Of a stretch of DNA of 64,000 bases, positions 17,411-26,010 are shown one piece after another. Position 1 is the stretch's first letter, and each line of letters begins with the position of its first letter. This DNA is from Mycobacterium sp. ACS1612. Its GTDB lineage: Bacteria; Actinomycetota; Actinomycetes; Mycobacteriales; Mycobacteriaceae. Under the pieces are notes generated by a model that had not been told where the DNA came from, made no database searches, and was given only the letters and a program-made list of their open reading frames with translations. The translations under genes and the position numbers were made by a program. Location: the NCBI RefSeq assembly GCF_001667505.1, contig NZ_LZHZ01000037.1, forward strand, positions 184,217-248,216, given 5' to 3'.

Positions 17411-18061
17411 ATGGAGCCACAGGACGATCCCGAGGCGCGGATCAGGGCGCTCGAGCAACCGCTCGCCGAGACGGCAAGGGCCACCGAACTGGGTGCGTCC
17501 GGGTACGCCGGCTATGCGCCGCCGCCGCTGCCGCCGATGCCGCCACAGGCGCAGGGGCCGTACCGGCCGCCCGGCTACAGCGCGCCGTGGTCGCAGCCGC
17601 CGCGCAAGTCGTCGGCGGGCATTCCGTGGGTGGTGTTCGGGATCGCCGCCGTGGTGTTCCTGATCATCGCGGGCGGCGTGGGCTGGTTCATCGTTCAGAA
17701 GTCGACGAGTTCGATCCCGAGCTTTCCTGGCGTCACGATTCCGAGCATCAGTGTGCCGTCGGCACCGAGCATGCCGTCGCAACCGACCGCCGCGGCGCCC
17801 GGTGAGCAACTCAGCGTGTCAGGCATGGGCGAGCACAGAACACTGGAATGCAACGACAACCCGGTCACCGTCAGCGGGATGGGCAACACGGTGACGATCA
17901 CCGGTCACTGCACCAGAGTCACGGTGTCGGGGATGCAGAACAACGTCACGCTCGATGGGTCCGACCAGATCACCGCGTCGGGCGTCAACAACGTGGTGAT
18001 CTACCACTCCGGTTCGCCGGACGTGATCAACAGCGGTGCCAACCGGGTCGAACAAGGCTGA
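17411..18061 (+). CDS. Membrane-anchored DUF3060 protein
   Basis: Protein of 216 aa. The N-terminus is Pro/Gly/Tyr-rich and cytoplasmic. One transmembrane helix lies around residues 72-93 (GIPWVVFGIAAVVFLIIAGG), followed by a Ser/Pro linker. The C-terminal DUF3060 domain consists of short beta repeats (VTVSGMGNTVTITGHC and VTVSGMQNNVTLDG), consistent with a small beta-helix outside the membrane. The family is common in mycobacteria and has no established function. The 3' end overlaps the convergent gene at 18027 by 35 bases. Confidence 0.8.
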   Translation: MEPQDDPEARIRALEQPLAETARATELGASGYAGYAPPPLPPMPPQAQGPYRPPGYSAPWSQPPRKSSAGIPWVVFGIAAVVFLIIAGGVGWFIVQKSTSSIPSFPGVTIPSISVPSAPSMPSQPTAAAPGEQLSVSGMGEHRTLECNDNPVTVSGMGNTVTITGHCTRVTVSGMQNNVTLDGSDQITASGVNNVVIYHSGSPDVINSGANRVEQG

Positions 18062-18407
18062 GTTCGGCTGCGCAGTCGGTGTATTCGTCGGGATGGGCGA
18101 GGGTGAACACGGTTCGCTCGTCGGCGAGGGCTGCGCCCGGTACGAGCAGCACCTGCCATTCGGGGGCCCACTCGGCGTGGCCGTCGGTGCTCGCGAGCGC
18201 GTAGGAGACATCGTCGGGGCGGTGGTGCCAAAGGGTTTCGGCCGTATTCAGACGGACCAGTCCGTCGCGCACATGGGCCTTCACCGGGATGGTGACCGCA
18301 GACTTCGCGACGGCCATGAAATAGCGCCCGACGTCGATGTGGTGGCCGGGGTCCGAGGACGCGCACACGGGATCAGCGACGAACGAGCGGAAGAAGTGCT
18401 TGCGCAT
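18027..18407 (-). CDS. Hypothetical protein
   Basis: About 126 aa, starting at ATG 18407 with a GGGAG ribosome site. The sequence is soluble and slightly acidic, with no signal peptide or transmembrane segment, and it carries an unusually high share of His and Trp in its second half. I recognise no family. A longer reading frame to 18488 would add an Arg/Pro-rich tail typical of non-coding GC-rich DNA. The C-terminus overlaps the DUF3060 gene tail to tail. Confidence 0.5.
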   Translation of the reverse strand: MRKHFFRSFVADPVCASSDPGHHIDVGRYFMAVAKSAVTIPVKAHVRDGLVRLNTAETLWHHRPDDVSYALASTDGHAEWAPEWQVLLVPGAALADERTVFTLAHPDEYTDCAAELSLVRPGWHRC

Positions 18408-18558
18408 GCAGCTCCCTTTTCGGGGCCTCCGCTGGGGAGGCGCTCTTGCCGGCACCGGTCGGTGCGGCCGCTTCGTCATCCGAGCCACCCACGAGCGTGG
18501 GGTTGGCGTGCCGTCAAGTCGGAGCTTGGCGACGGCAACTCGTGAAGCTGGGTTGAGT

Positions 18559-19725
18559 CTAGAGCCTCGGGCTGGAGCTGTCGCTCTTGGGATCGATCAA
18601 GATCTTGGCGTGCTTTTCGGGGTCGCCGAGCGCGGTGAAGGCGTTCTCGACGCCCGCGAGGCCTACGGTTCCGGTGATCAGTGGAGTGACGTCGACCTTG
18701 CCGTCGGCGAGCATGTGCAGTGTGTCGCGGAATTCCATTGGGGTGTAACCGAGTACGAAGCGCAAGTCGATCTCTTTGACGATCGCCATCGAGGGCCTCA
18801 GTTTGTCGGCGCCCATGCAGACGCCGACCACGACGACGCGGGAGAACAGCGGAGCGCTGGTGATGATTTGTTCGATGATGCCAGGCACGCCGACGCATTC
18901 GAACACGACGGGGTGCTTGGGGGTGGCGGCGCCGACGGCGTCGGCGGCGCGCCAGACGTGCCACCACGGCAGGCGGGCTTTCTGCACTTTCTCGATCGTG
19001 CCGATGACGAGATCGAGAACGTCGGGCGGTGTTTCGAGGTGGCCGTGGCCGGTTGCCTTTGCATACGGCGAGTCCTGAGCGGGGTCGACGACGATGTCGG
19101 CGCCGCAGGTGGTGGCAAGCGCTCGGCGGCCGGCGGAGTAGTCGCTGGCGATCACGGTGCGCACGCCGCGGGCCTTGAGCATCAGGATGACGGCCAGGCC
19201 GATCGGGCCGCAGCCGATGACGATGGCAACCTGGCCCTTGGCGATCTCGGAGCGGCGGACTGCGTGCCAGCTGATGGCCATGGGTTCGGTGAGGGCGGCG
19301 TGGGCGATGGGCAGGCCGTTGGGGACGGGCAGGGCGAGGGATTGCTCGACGACGATCTGTTCGGCGTAGGCACCAGGAGCCTTCCTGCTGAGACCGAGGG
19401 CGTGCACCTCCTCGCCGCGGCGGAGCAAGGGCAGGGCGACGACGGGCGTGCCGGATTTCAGGGCTTTGCGGGTTTTCGGGCCGTGGTCGAGGACTTCGCC
19501 CGCGAACTCGTGGCCGAACACGACGGACTGGTTCGAGCGCATGAAGTCGGGGTAGCCGGTTTCGTCCATCACATCGGCGAGTTCGTCGCAATGGTGGCGG
19601 GCGTGCAGGTCTGAGCCGCAGATACCGCAGCGCAGGACATCGATGAGCAGTTGGCCCTTGGCGGGGGTCGGAGTTGGCAGGTCGACCACGTCGAGCTTGC
19701 CGTCAATGCAGGTGACTGCCTTCAT
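18559..19725 (-). CDS. Zinc-binding alcohol dehydrogenase family protein
   Basis: Medium-chain dehydrogenase/reductase of 388 aa. Catalytic zinc residues are visible as Cys36 (RCGICGSD) and His72-Glu73 (GHEF). The Rossmann P-loop-like VIGCGPIGLAVILML indicates NAD(P) binding. The four-Cys structural zinc loop is absent: that region reads PLLRRGEEVHALGLSRKAPG. There is also an insertion of about 45 residues in the cofactor domain (QDSPYAKATGHGHL to ATPKHP). The family oxidises alcohols or reduces carbonyls; the substrate here is unknown. It is monocistronic and divergent from an exported protein gene. Confidence 0.88.
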   Translation of the reverse strand: MKAVTCIDGKLDVVDLPTPTPAKGQLLIDVLRCGICGSDLHARHHCDELADVMDETGYPDFMRSNQSVVFGHEFAGEVLDHGPKTRKALKSGTPVVALPLLRRGEEVHALGLSRKAPGAYAEQIVVEQSLALPVPNGLPIAHAALTEPMAISWHAVRRSEIAKGQVAIVIGCGPIGLAVILMLKARGVRTVIASDYSAGRRALATTCGADIVVDPAQDSPYAKATGHGHLETPPDVLDLVIGTIEKVQKARLPWWHVWRAADAVGAATPKHPVVFECVGVPGIIEQIITSAPLFSRVVVVGVCMGADKLRPSMAIVKEIDLRFVLGYTPMEFRDTLHMLADGKVDVTPLITGTVGLAGVENAFTALGDPEKHAKILIDPKSDSSSPRL

Positions 19726-19792
19726 GAGCCGAGCCTAGTGATTTCCGCCTTAGCCACAGGCCGAATGCGTCATCCTGGATGAGGAGGCTCTG

Positions 19793-20431
19793 GTGTTGCG
19801 GTCGGCGGTCTTCACACTCGCAGGGGTTCTCGCGCTGCAGGTCCCCCAGGCCAGTGCTGCCCCCGCCGCGACGGGCATCGTCACGGTTGCCGCCGTATCG
19901 GCCAACGGCGAACCGGCCGGCGGATATCAGGTGGTGAATCGACAGGGCTCGCCGAACCTGTCGGTTTGCCCGGGACCTTCGCCGGCGGCCGTCGCGCCGA
20001 ACATCTACTCCTGTGAACCGGCGCAGGCAGCGGCGGAAGTGTGTTGGCCGGCGTCGGCCTTCATGTTGTGTCTCGCCGACCCGTGGAGCAGGGGGTTGCG
20101 TCGGTTCGCCAAGCCCGGTGCGCTACCCGCGGTCGACCCGCCGCCCGTGGCGATGCCGTTCGCGCTGCAGCTCGATGACGGGACGCGGTGCATCCTGCCG
20201 AACGGAATCGATTGGGGCGCAAGGGCTGACGACATGGTGCCGGTGTACGGATGCAATCCGGGCAAGACATCGATGGGAGTGCTGGTGGCGGCTGGCGAGG
20301 ATGCGCTGGCGGCGATCGACCGCTCCGGCCCGGTGTGGGTGGTGCGGGTGGGCGAGTTGGGACCGCGCGATACGCCGTTCGAGTCGCCGCGGCGGCGGGC
20401 GGTGGCCACGGCGTGGTTCGCGGGGAACTGA
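19793..20431 (+). CDS. Exported protein of unknown function
   Basis: Protein of 212 aa starting at GTG 19793, with a strong GAGGAGG ribosome site (19781-19787). A signal peptide of about 23 residues ends in ASA-A. The mature part has about seven Cys (SVCPG, YSCEPA, EVCWP, FMLCLADP, TRCILPNG, YGCNPG), suggesting disulfides in the cell envelope, and ends in a beta-rich segment. No enzyme motif is visible. Mycobacteria carry many such exported proteins without known roles. Confidence 0.65.
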   Translation: MLRSAVFTLAGVLALQVPQASAAPAATGIVTVAAVSANGEPAGGYQVVNRQGSPNLSVCPGPSPAAVAPNIYSCEPAQAAAEVCWPASAFMLCLADPWSRGLRRFAKPGALPAVDPPPVAMPFALQLDDGTRCILPNGIDWGARADDMVPVYGCNPGKTSMGVLVAAGEDALAAIDRSGPVWVVRVGELGPRDTPFESPRRRAVATAWFAGN

Positions 20432-20463
20432 CGGCAAATACTCGTGTCGGCCCCCCCCCCGCT

Positions 20464-21147
20464 ATGGTCAGGCTGAAAGGGGAGAAATCGACATGGACAT
20501 CGAATTTGACTGAGCAAACCTCCACTCCGAAGCTGACCGACCAATTCGCCAAGGCGCTCGTCTACGCCGAGCACAAACATCACAGCCAAGTCCGCAAGGG
20601 CGGCGACATCCCGTACATCGGGCATTTACTCAGCGTCGCCGGTCTCGTCATCGACGACGGCGGTTCGGAGGCGCAAGCCATCGCGGCGCTCCTGCACGAC
20701 GCCGTCGAGGACCAGGGCGGTCCCCCGACACTCGAGGAGATCCGCACCAACTTCGGTGACGACGTCGCCCGCATCGTCGACGAGTGCAGCGACACCGCCG
20801 AAGAGCCGAAGCCGCCTTGGCTCGACCGCAAGCGCGCCTACATCGACCACCTCGCCGAGGTCGGCCAGGACACCCTTCTGGTCTCCGTCGCCGACAAACT
20901 CGACAACGCGCGGTCGATGCTGCGCGACTACCACGAACACGGCCCGAGCCTCTGGGAACGCTTCAACCGCAAGAACCCGCACGACCACCTCTGGTACTAC
21001 GCGGAGTTGCTCGCCGCCTTTCGCAACCGCGGGCTCGGCAGCTGGATGGTCGACGAACTCGGACGAGTCGTCGACGAGCTCAAGGGCGAAGTCGCCGACG
21101 GCATCGCAAGCTCGGAAGGCGCTGGCGCAGCTAGCATTTCGACGTAA
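20464..21147 (+). CDS. HD-domain hydrolase (RelA/SpoT-HD-like)
   Basis: About 213-227 aa. HD motif residues: YIGHLLSVA, then AALLHDAVEDQGG (His-Asp), then LLVSVADKLDNARSM (Asp). This arrangement matches the small MESH1/SpoT-like metal-dependent phosphohydrolase group, so hydrolysis of (p)ppGpp or a nucleotide is plausible but unproven. The start is ambiguous. ATG 20464 is in frame without a good ribosome site. TTG 20506 is in frame with AAGGGGAG further upstream. That ribosome site instead sits ideally for an out-of-frame ATG at 20493 encoding a six-residue peptide (see next entry). A run of ten C just precedes the gene. Confidence 0.75.
   Translation: MVRLKGEKSTWTSNLTEQTSTPKLTDQFAKALVYAEHKHHSQVRKGGDIPYIGHLLSVAGLVIDDGGSEAQAIAALLHDAVEDQGGPPTLEEIRTNFGDDVARIVDECSDTAEEPKPPWLDRKRAYIDHLAEVGQDTLLVSVADKLDNARSMLRDYHEHGPSLWERFNRKNPHDHLWYYAELLAAFRNRGLGSWMVDELGRVVDELKGEVADGIASSEGAGAASIST
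20493..20513 (+). other. Possible six-residue leader peptide overlapping the HD gene start
   Basis: An ATG at 20493, nine bases after AAGGGGAG, opens MDIEFD followed by TGA. The in-frame TTG start of the HD hydrolase (20506) lies inside it. This could be a coupled leader peptide, or the sign of a small sequence error near the start of the HD gene. Confidence 0.3.
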
Positions 21148-21187
21148 TCGCGTTGCAGCTGGTACCGCGCACTCATAACTGCCGGTA

Positions 21188-22639
21188 TCAGGCGAAGTGC
21201 CGAACAGTCGCTGGGTTCGCCGACTCGTATGGCTGCCAACGACTGTCGGCGGGGAGACCGGTGGCAACGAACGCCGCTACTGCGCGGGAGAACGTATGGG
21301 CGAGGTCACGCACTTCAGCGGTGGGCTTGCCGAGCATGGGGCTGTCGGGGTACGCGTCGATGGTGTCGAAGAAGAACGGGAGCTCGCTGCAATGGGCGGC
21401 GCCGATATGTGCTGGGTCGTCGGACGGGGCGTAGTCGAACTGGTAGACGTAAGTCGGGAAGCCTGCAGCGGCTTGGTGGTCGGCGATGGCCAGCGTGTCG
21501 TCGCGGAACAGGATCTCGGTCTCGACCTCGGTGAGCACGTCGCTTGGCGCCACGTCTTGGCGCCGAGCAGCGGCGCGGTCGTAGAGGGCGGCACCCCCGT
21601 CCACTTGTCTGGCCAGCAGTTGGCGAGCGTCCTCGGCGGTGATCGCCTGAATTCGCGGGTCGAAAGCCAGAAACGCGGCCATCTCGTTCTCGGTGGTCCC
21701 GGTCAGCAAGTCCTTGCCGTCGAGGCGTCCGGTGGCCAGCGCCTCCTGCCAGGTCACCGGAATCCCGGAAGCGCCGAGCACGGGATACATCGGCGGAGCG
21801 ACCTTGACCGGGGCGGAAAGCTCTGCCGCGAGCTGCCCGTAGGCGGAAAGCAGCCGGTCGACCGGAACGGCGCGCAGCGCGGCGAGCATGTCCTGGGCGC
21901 CACTGACACCAAGGATCTCGATGAACCGCCCCGCGCTGGCGGCCGCCTCGGCGCCGGATTGCGGTGCCAGCCCGAAGGGGCCGCTCTGGGTGATGATGCG
22001 CCTGATCAGCGGACCGGTAACGGGTGACGCGGCCAGGTAGAGCGAGGAGAAAGCGCCGGCAGACTGGCCACCGACGGTGAGGTCATCGGGATCTCCGCCG
22101 AATTCGCCGATATTGCGCTTGACCCAATCGAGCACCGCACACTGGTCCAAAAAGCCGAGGTTCTCGACGCCGGCGTCCGGCAGATAGAGGAAGCCGAGCG
22201 GGCCGATCCGATAGTTCGCGGTGACGACGACGATCTCGCCGGCGGCAGCGAGGGCACGGCCGTCATACCAATCCCAGCCGCCGGAGCCGCTGGTGAACCC
22301 GCCGCCGTGAAACCAGACCAGCACCGGTCGGGCGGCCCGGGCGGAGCCGGTGACCGGATCTCGCGGCGTCCAGACATTGACGGTGAGCGAACCGTCTTCG
22401 TTCCAATCGGGAGTGCGCGGACCCATGATCGCTTCCAGGCGCGAGCGGCCTTGCGGAACGGACGGGCCTGGACGGGCGGCGTCGCGGCAGCCCGACCACG
22501 TCGGATGCTGCTGGGGTGCGGCGAAGCGCAGGTTCCCAACCGGGGACGCGGCATAGGGAATTCCCCGGAACGCGGCGAGGGCGCCGTCGAAGGTTCCGCG
22601 CACGCTGCCCGACTCGGTCTCGACGATGGGGCGGTCCAT
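21188..22639 (-). CDS. Carboxylesterase type B
   Basis: Alpha/beta hydrolase of the cholinesterase-like type B family, about 483 aa. The oxyanion motif FHGGGF lies near residue 110. The nucleophile elbow GGQSAG carries Ser193. The acid lies in GTTENEM and the catalytic His in GAAHCSELPF. No signal peptide is visible, so it is probably cytoplasmic. ATG 22639 is chosen because family similarity begins there; a GTG is directly adjacent upstream. It hydrolyses carboxylic esters; the natural substrate is not predictable. It is divergent from recC with about 120 bases between starts. Confidence 0.9.
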   Translation of the reverse strand: MDRPIVETESGSVRGTFDGALAAFRGIPYAASPVGNLRFAAPQQHPTWSGCRDAARPGPSVPQGRSRLEAIMGPRTPDWNEDGSLTVNVWTPRDPVTGSARAARPVLVWFHGGGFTSGSGGWDWYDGRALAAAGEIVVVTANYRIGPLGFLYLPDAGVENLGFLDQCAVLDWVKRNIGEFGGDPDDLTVGGQSAGAFSSLYLAASPVTGPLIRRIITQSGPFGLAPQSGAEAAASAGRFIEILGVSGAQDMLAALRAVPVDRLLSAYGQLAAELSAPVKVAPPMYPVLGASGIPVTWQEALATGRLDGKDLLTGTTENEMAAFLAFDPRIQAITAEDARQLLARQVDGGAALYDRAAARRQDVAPSDVLTEVETEILFRDDTLAIADHQAAAGFPTYVYQFDYAPSDDPAHIGAAHCSELPFFFDTIDAYPDSPMLGKPTAEVRDLAHTFSRAVAAFVATGLPADSRWQPYESANPATVRHFA

Positions 22640-22758
22640 CACATTGCGTGTCACCTTCCCGATTGAAGCGGAATGTCTCTGCGAGCGCACAATCGTGCGC
22701 CGCGGGTTGGAGCCACACGCAGTGTTCCAGCGTCGTCGACCTCCTATGGTGGGCTTCG

Positions 22759-25700
22759 ATGGGTTTGCACCTCCACCGCGCTGAGCGCACCGATCTTCTC
22801 GCCGACGGTCTGGGCCTGCTGCTGTCCACTCCCCTTGCCGACCCGTTCACCGAAGAGTTGATCATCGTCCCGGCCAAGGGCATCGAGCGCTGGTTGAGCC
22901 AGCGACTGTCCCACGTCCTCGGCCGCGGCGCGGGCCAGGACGGTGTCTGCGCGGGCATCGCGTTCCGCAATCCGCGCTCGCTGATCGCCGAAATCACCGG
23001 CACCGTCGACGACGACCCCTGGGCGCCCGATGCCATGGTCTGGCCGCTGCTCGACGTCATCGACGCCAGCTGCACCGAGGCCTGGTGCAAGCCGCTGGCC
23101 ACCCACCTCGGCCACTTCGAAGCAGGTGAGGAGAAGGAGCTCCGCCAGGGCCGCCGCTACGCAGTCGCACGACGGCTCGCCGGCCTGTTCGCCTCCTACG
23201 GCCGGCAGCGCCCGCAGCTGCTGATCGACTGGGAGCAGCGCACAACCGGCGACATCGACCCCGACCTCGCATGGCAGCCGCCGCTGTGGCGCGCGCTTCT
23301 CGACAAAGTCGACGCCGACCCACCGCACGTGCGGCACGCCGAAACCCTTGCCCGATTGCAGCAATCGCCGCTGGATCTACCCGAACGGCTGTCGCTGTTC
23401 GGGCACACCCGGCTGCCGTCCACCGAGGTCGAGCTGCTCACCGCGCTGACTACCCATCACGACCTGCACCTGTGGTTGCCGCATCCCAGCGACGACCTCT
23501 GGCAGCGGCTCACCGACCAGCACGGCCCGATCCCCCGCCGTGACGACACCAGCCACCGCCAGGTCGACCATCCGCTGCTGGCCACCCTCGGCCGCGACCT
23601 TCGTGAACTGCAACGCAGCCTGCCCGCCGCCCCGCAGACCGACGAATATCTCGGCAGCGCAAGCCATCCCGACACCCTGCTCGGCTGGCTGCAGTCCGAT
23701 ATCGCGGCCAACACCGTCCGCGCCGACGGCCGCACCCTGCGCGCCGGCGACCGCTCCGTCCAGGTACACAGCTGCCACGGACCGGCCCGCCAGATCGACG
23801 TGCTGCGCGAGGTGCTGCTCGGCCTGCTCGCCGACGACCTCACCCTGGAACCCCGCGACATCCTGGTGATGTGCCCCGACATCGAGAGCTACGCGCCGTT
23901 GATCAACGCCGACTTCGGGCTTGGCGACGTCGTGCACGGTGCGCACCCGGCGCATCGTCTGCGGGTGCGCCTCGCCGACCGCTCGCTGATCCAGACCAAC
24001 CCGCTGCTCGGCGTTGCCAGTCAACTGCTCACCCTGGCGGGCAGCCGAGTCACCGCCAGCGAGGTGCTCAACCTCGCCCAGACCGCGCCCGTGCGCGCCC
24101 GATTCGGTTTCACTGACGACGATCTCGAGAGCATCACCCGCTGGGTCAGGCAGGCCAACATCCGGTGGGGCTTCGACAAAGAGCACCGGAAGCCGTTCGG
24201 CGTCGACTTCGTCCACAACACGTGGCGATTCGGCATCGACCGCGTTCTCGCGGGTGTCGCACTGTCGGATGACTCGCATGCCTGGATCGCCACGACGCTG
24301 CCGCTCGACGACGTCAGCAGCAACCGCGTCGAGCTGGCCGGTCAGCTCGCCGAGTACGTCCACCGCCTCCAGCACACCGTCGACTCGCTGAACGGTGCAC
24401 GGCCACTGCAGGATTGGCTGGCCGCGCTGGCCGACGGCATCACCTCACTGACCAAGGTCGACGACAACGACGCCTGGCAGACCAGCCAGATGCAACGCGA
24501 ATTCGCCGACGTGCTCGAAACGGCGGGGCCGCGCAAGGACACGATCATGCGGCTGCCCGACATCCGGGCGCTGCTCGAACGACACCTGGCAGGCAGGCCG
24601 ACGCGGGCCAACTTCCGGACCGGCACGCTGACCGTGTGCACCATGGTGCCGATGCGCTCGGTGCCGCACCGGGTGGTGTGCCTGGTCGGCCTCGACGATG
24701 GCGTCTTCCCCCGGCTGGGCATCGTCGACGGCGACGACGTGCTGGCCCGCGACCCGATGACGGGGGAACGCGACATCCGGTCCGAGGATCGCCAACTGCT
24801 GCTCGACGCGATCGGCGCGGCCACCGAGAACCTCGTCATCACCTACACCGGCTCCAACGAGTTCTCCGGCCAGGACCGGCCGCCCGCGGTACCGCTCGCC
24901 GAACTGCTCGACACCCTGGACCTCACCACCGGCGAGAGGATCCGCGACCGCATTGTCGTCAAACATCCGTTGCAGCCCTTCGACATTCGCAACGTCATCC
25001 CCGGCAAGCTGATACCCGGCGAACCGTTCACCTTCGACCCGACCGTGCAGCGGGCCGCGATCGCCAGCACCGGCCATCGCACCGAGCAACCGCCGTTCAT
25101 CTCCGGCCCGCTGCCGCCCACACCGCTCGATGACGTCGTGCTCGAGGACCTGATCGGGTTCTACCGGGATCCGGTGAAGGGATTCTTCCGCGCACTCGAC
25201 TACACGCTGCCCTGGGACGTGGACGGAGTCGAGGACGCGATGCCCGTCGACATCAACGCCCTCGAGGAGTGGACCGTCGGCGACCGCATGCTGCACGACA
25301 TGCTGCGCGGCATGTCGCCGCAGGACGCGCGGCAGGCGGAATGGTGCCGCGGCACACTGCCTCCCGGCCAGCTCGGCTGGCGCAAGGCACAAGAGATCAC
25401 CAAGCAGGCCGCGCAACTCGCCCAGCGCGCGCTGCGCTACCGGAACACCGAACCGCGGGCCTACGACGTCGACGTCGACCTCGGCGCCGGCAGGCGGTTG
25501 ACCGGCACAGTGTCGCCGGTGTTCGGTGATCGGCTGGTGTCGGTGACGTACTCGAAATTGGACGGCAAGCACCTGCTGGCGTCGTGGATTCCGCTGCTGG
25601 CCTTGTATGCCCACGACTCCGCGCGGGATTGGCAGGCGATCTGCATCGGCAGGGCGAAGAAGCGTGACATGTTGCGCACCGAAGGTATCGGCCGCCCGGA

Positions 25701-26010
25701 AGTCGATGCGGCGGTCCTGCTGCGCGACCTCGTCGCGGTCTACGACTCCGGGCGTCGCGAGCCGATCCCGTTGCCCATCAAGACGTCCTACGCCTGGGCC
25801 GCGGCACGGCACTGCGGCGACAGCCCCGAAGGCGAGGCGCGATACCGGTGGAAATCTGGTGACCGATACCCCGGCGAGGACGCCGAACCGGCGCACGTGC
25901 GGGCATGGGGCGAGCGGGCCGATCTGTCGATTCTGATCGACAAAGGTTTCGGCGACTACGCCGAACGGGTGTGGCTGCCGATGCTGCGCGCGGGGAGGCC
26001 GGCCGAATGA
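22759..26010 (+). CDS. recC: Exodeoxyribonuclease V subunit gamma (RecC)
   Basis: RecC, 1083 aa, close to the usual mycobacterial length. It scans DNA and holds the RecB and RecD motors in the RecBCD end-processing complex. It begins with the characteristic LADPFTEELIIVPAKGIERWLSQRL segment and contains TVCTMVPMRSVPHRVVCLVGLDDGVFPR, typical of RecC. Like other RecC proteins it has a helicase-like fold without a working P-loop. ATG 22759 is the first Met before the conserved region. The stop overlaps recB by ATGA. In mycobacteria RecBCD is associated with single-strand annealing rather than RecA recombination. Confidence 0.95.
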   Translation: MGLHLHRAERTDLLADGLGLLLSTPLADPFTEELIIVPAKGIERWLSQRLSHVLGRGAGQDGVCAGIAFRNPRSLIAEITGTVDDDPWAPDAMVWPLLDVIDASCTEAWCKPLATHLGHFEAGEEKELRQGRRYAVARRLAGLFASYGRQRPQLLIDWEQRTTGDIDPDLAWQPPLWRALLDKVDADPPHVRHAETLARLQQSPLDLPERLSLFGHTRLPSTEVELLTALTTHHDLHLWLPHPSDDLWQRLTDQHGPIPRRDDTSHRQVDHPLLATLGRDLRELQRSLPAAPQTDEYLGSASHPDTLLGWLQSDIAANTVRADGRTLRAGDRSVQVHSCHGPARQIDVLREVLLGLLADDLTLEPRDILVMCPDIESYAPLINADFGLGDVVHGAHPAHRLRVRLADRSLIQTNPLLGVASQLLTLAGSRVTASEVLNLAQTAPVRARFGFTDDDLESITRWVRQANIRWGFDKEHRKPFGVDFVHNTWRFGIDRVLAGVALSDDSHAWIATTLPLDDVSSNRVELAGQLAEYVHRLQHTVDSLNGARPLQDWLAALADGITSLTKVDDNDAWQTSQMQREFADVLETAGPRKDTIMRLPDIRALLERHLAGRPTRANFRTGTLTVCTMVPMRSVPHRVVCLVGLDDGVFPRLGIVDGDDVLARDPMTGERDIRSEDRQLLLDAIGAATENLVITYTGSNEFSGQDRPPAVPLAELLDTLDLTTGERIRDRIVVKHPLQPFDIRNVIPGKLIPGEPFTFDPTVQRAAIASTGHRTEQPPFISGPLPPTPLDDVVLEDLIGFYRDPVKGFFRALDYTLPWDVDGVEDAMPVDINALEEWTVGDRMLHDMLRGMSPQDARQAEWCRGTLPPGQLGWRKAQEITKQAAQLAQRALRYRNTEPRAYDVDVDLGAGRRLTGTVSPVFGDRLVSVTYSKLDGKHLLASWIPLLALYAHDSARDWQAICIGRAKKRDMLRTEGIGRPEVDAAVLLRDLVAVYDSGRREPIPLPIKTSYAWAAARHCGDSPEGEARYRWKSGDRYPGEDAEPAHVRAWGERADLSILIDKGFGDYAERVWLPMLRAGRPAE

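Noticed and set aside
16309..17805. 498-codon plus-strand frame opposite LAL 3, running into the DUF3060 gene
   Set aside because: It is antisense to a gene with clear Walker and HTH motifs and changes into an out-of-frame reading of the DUF3060 gene.
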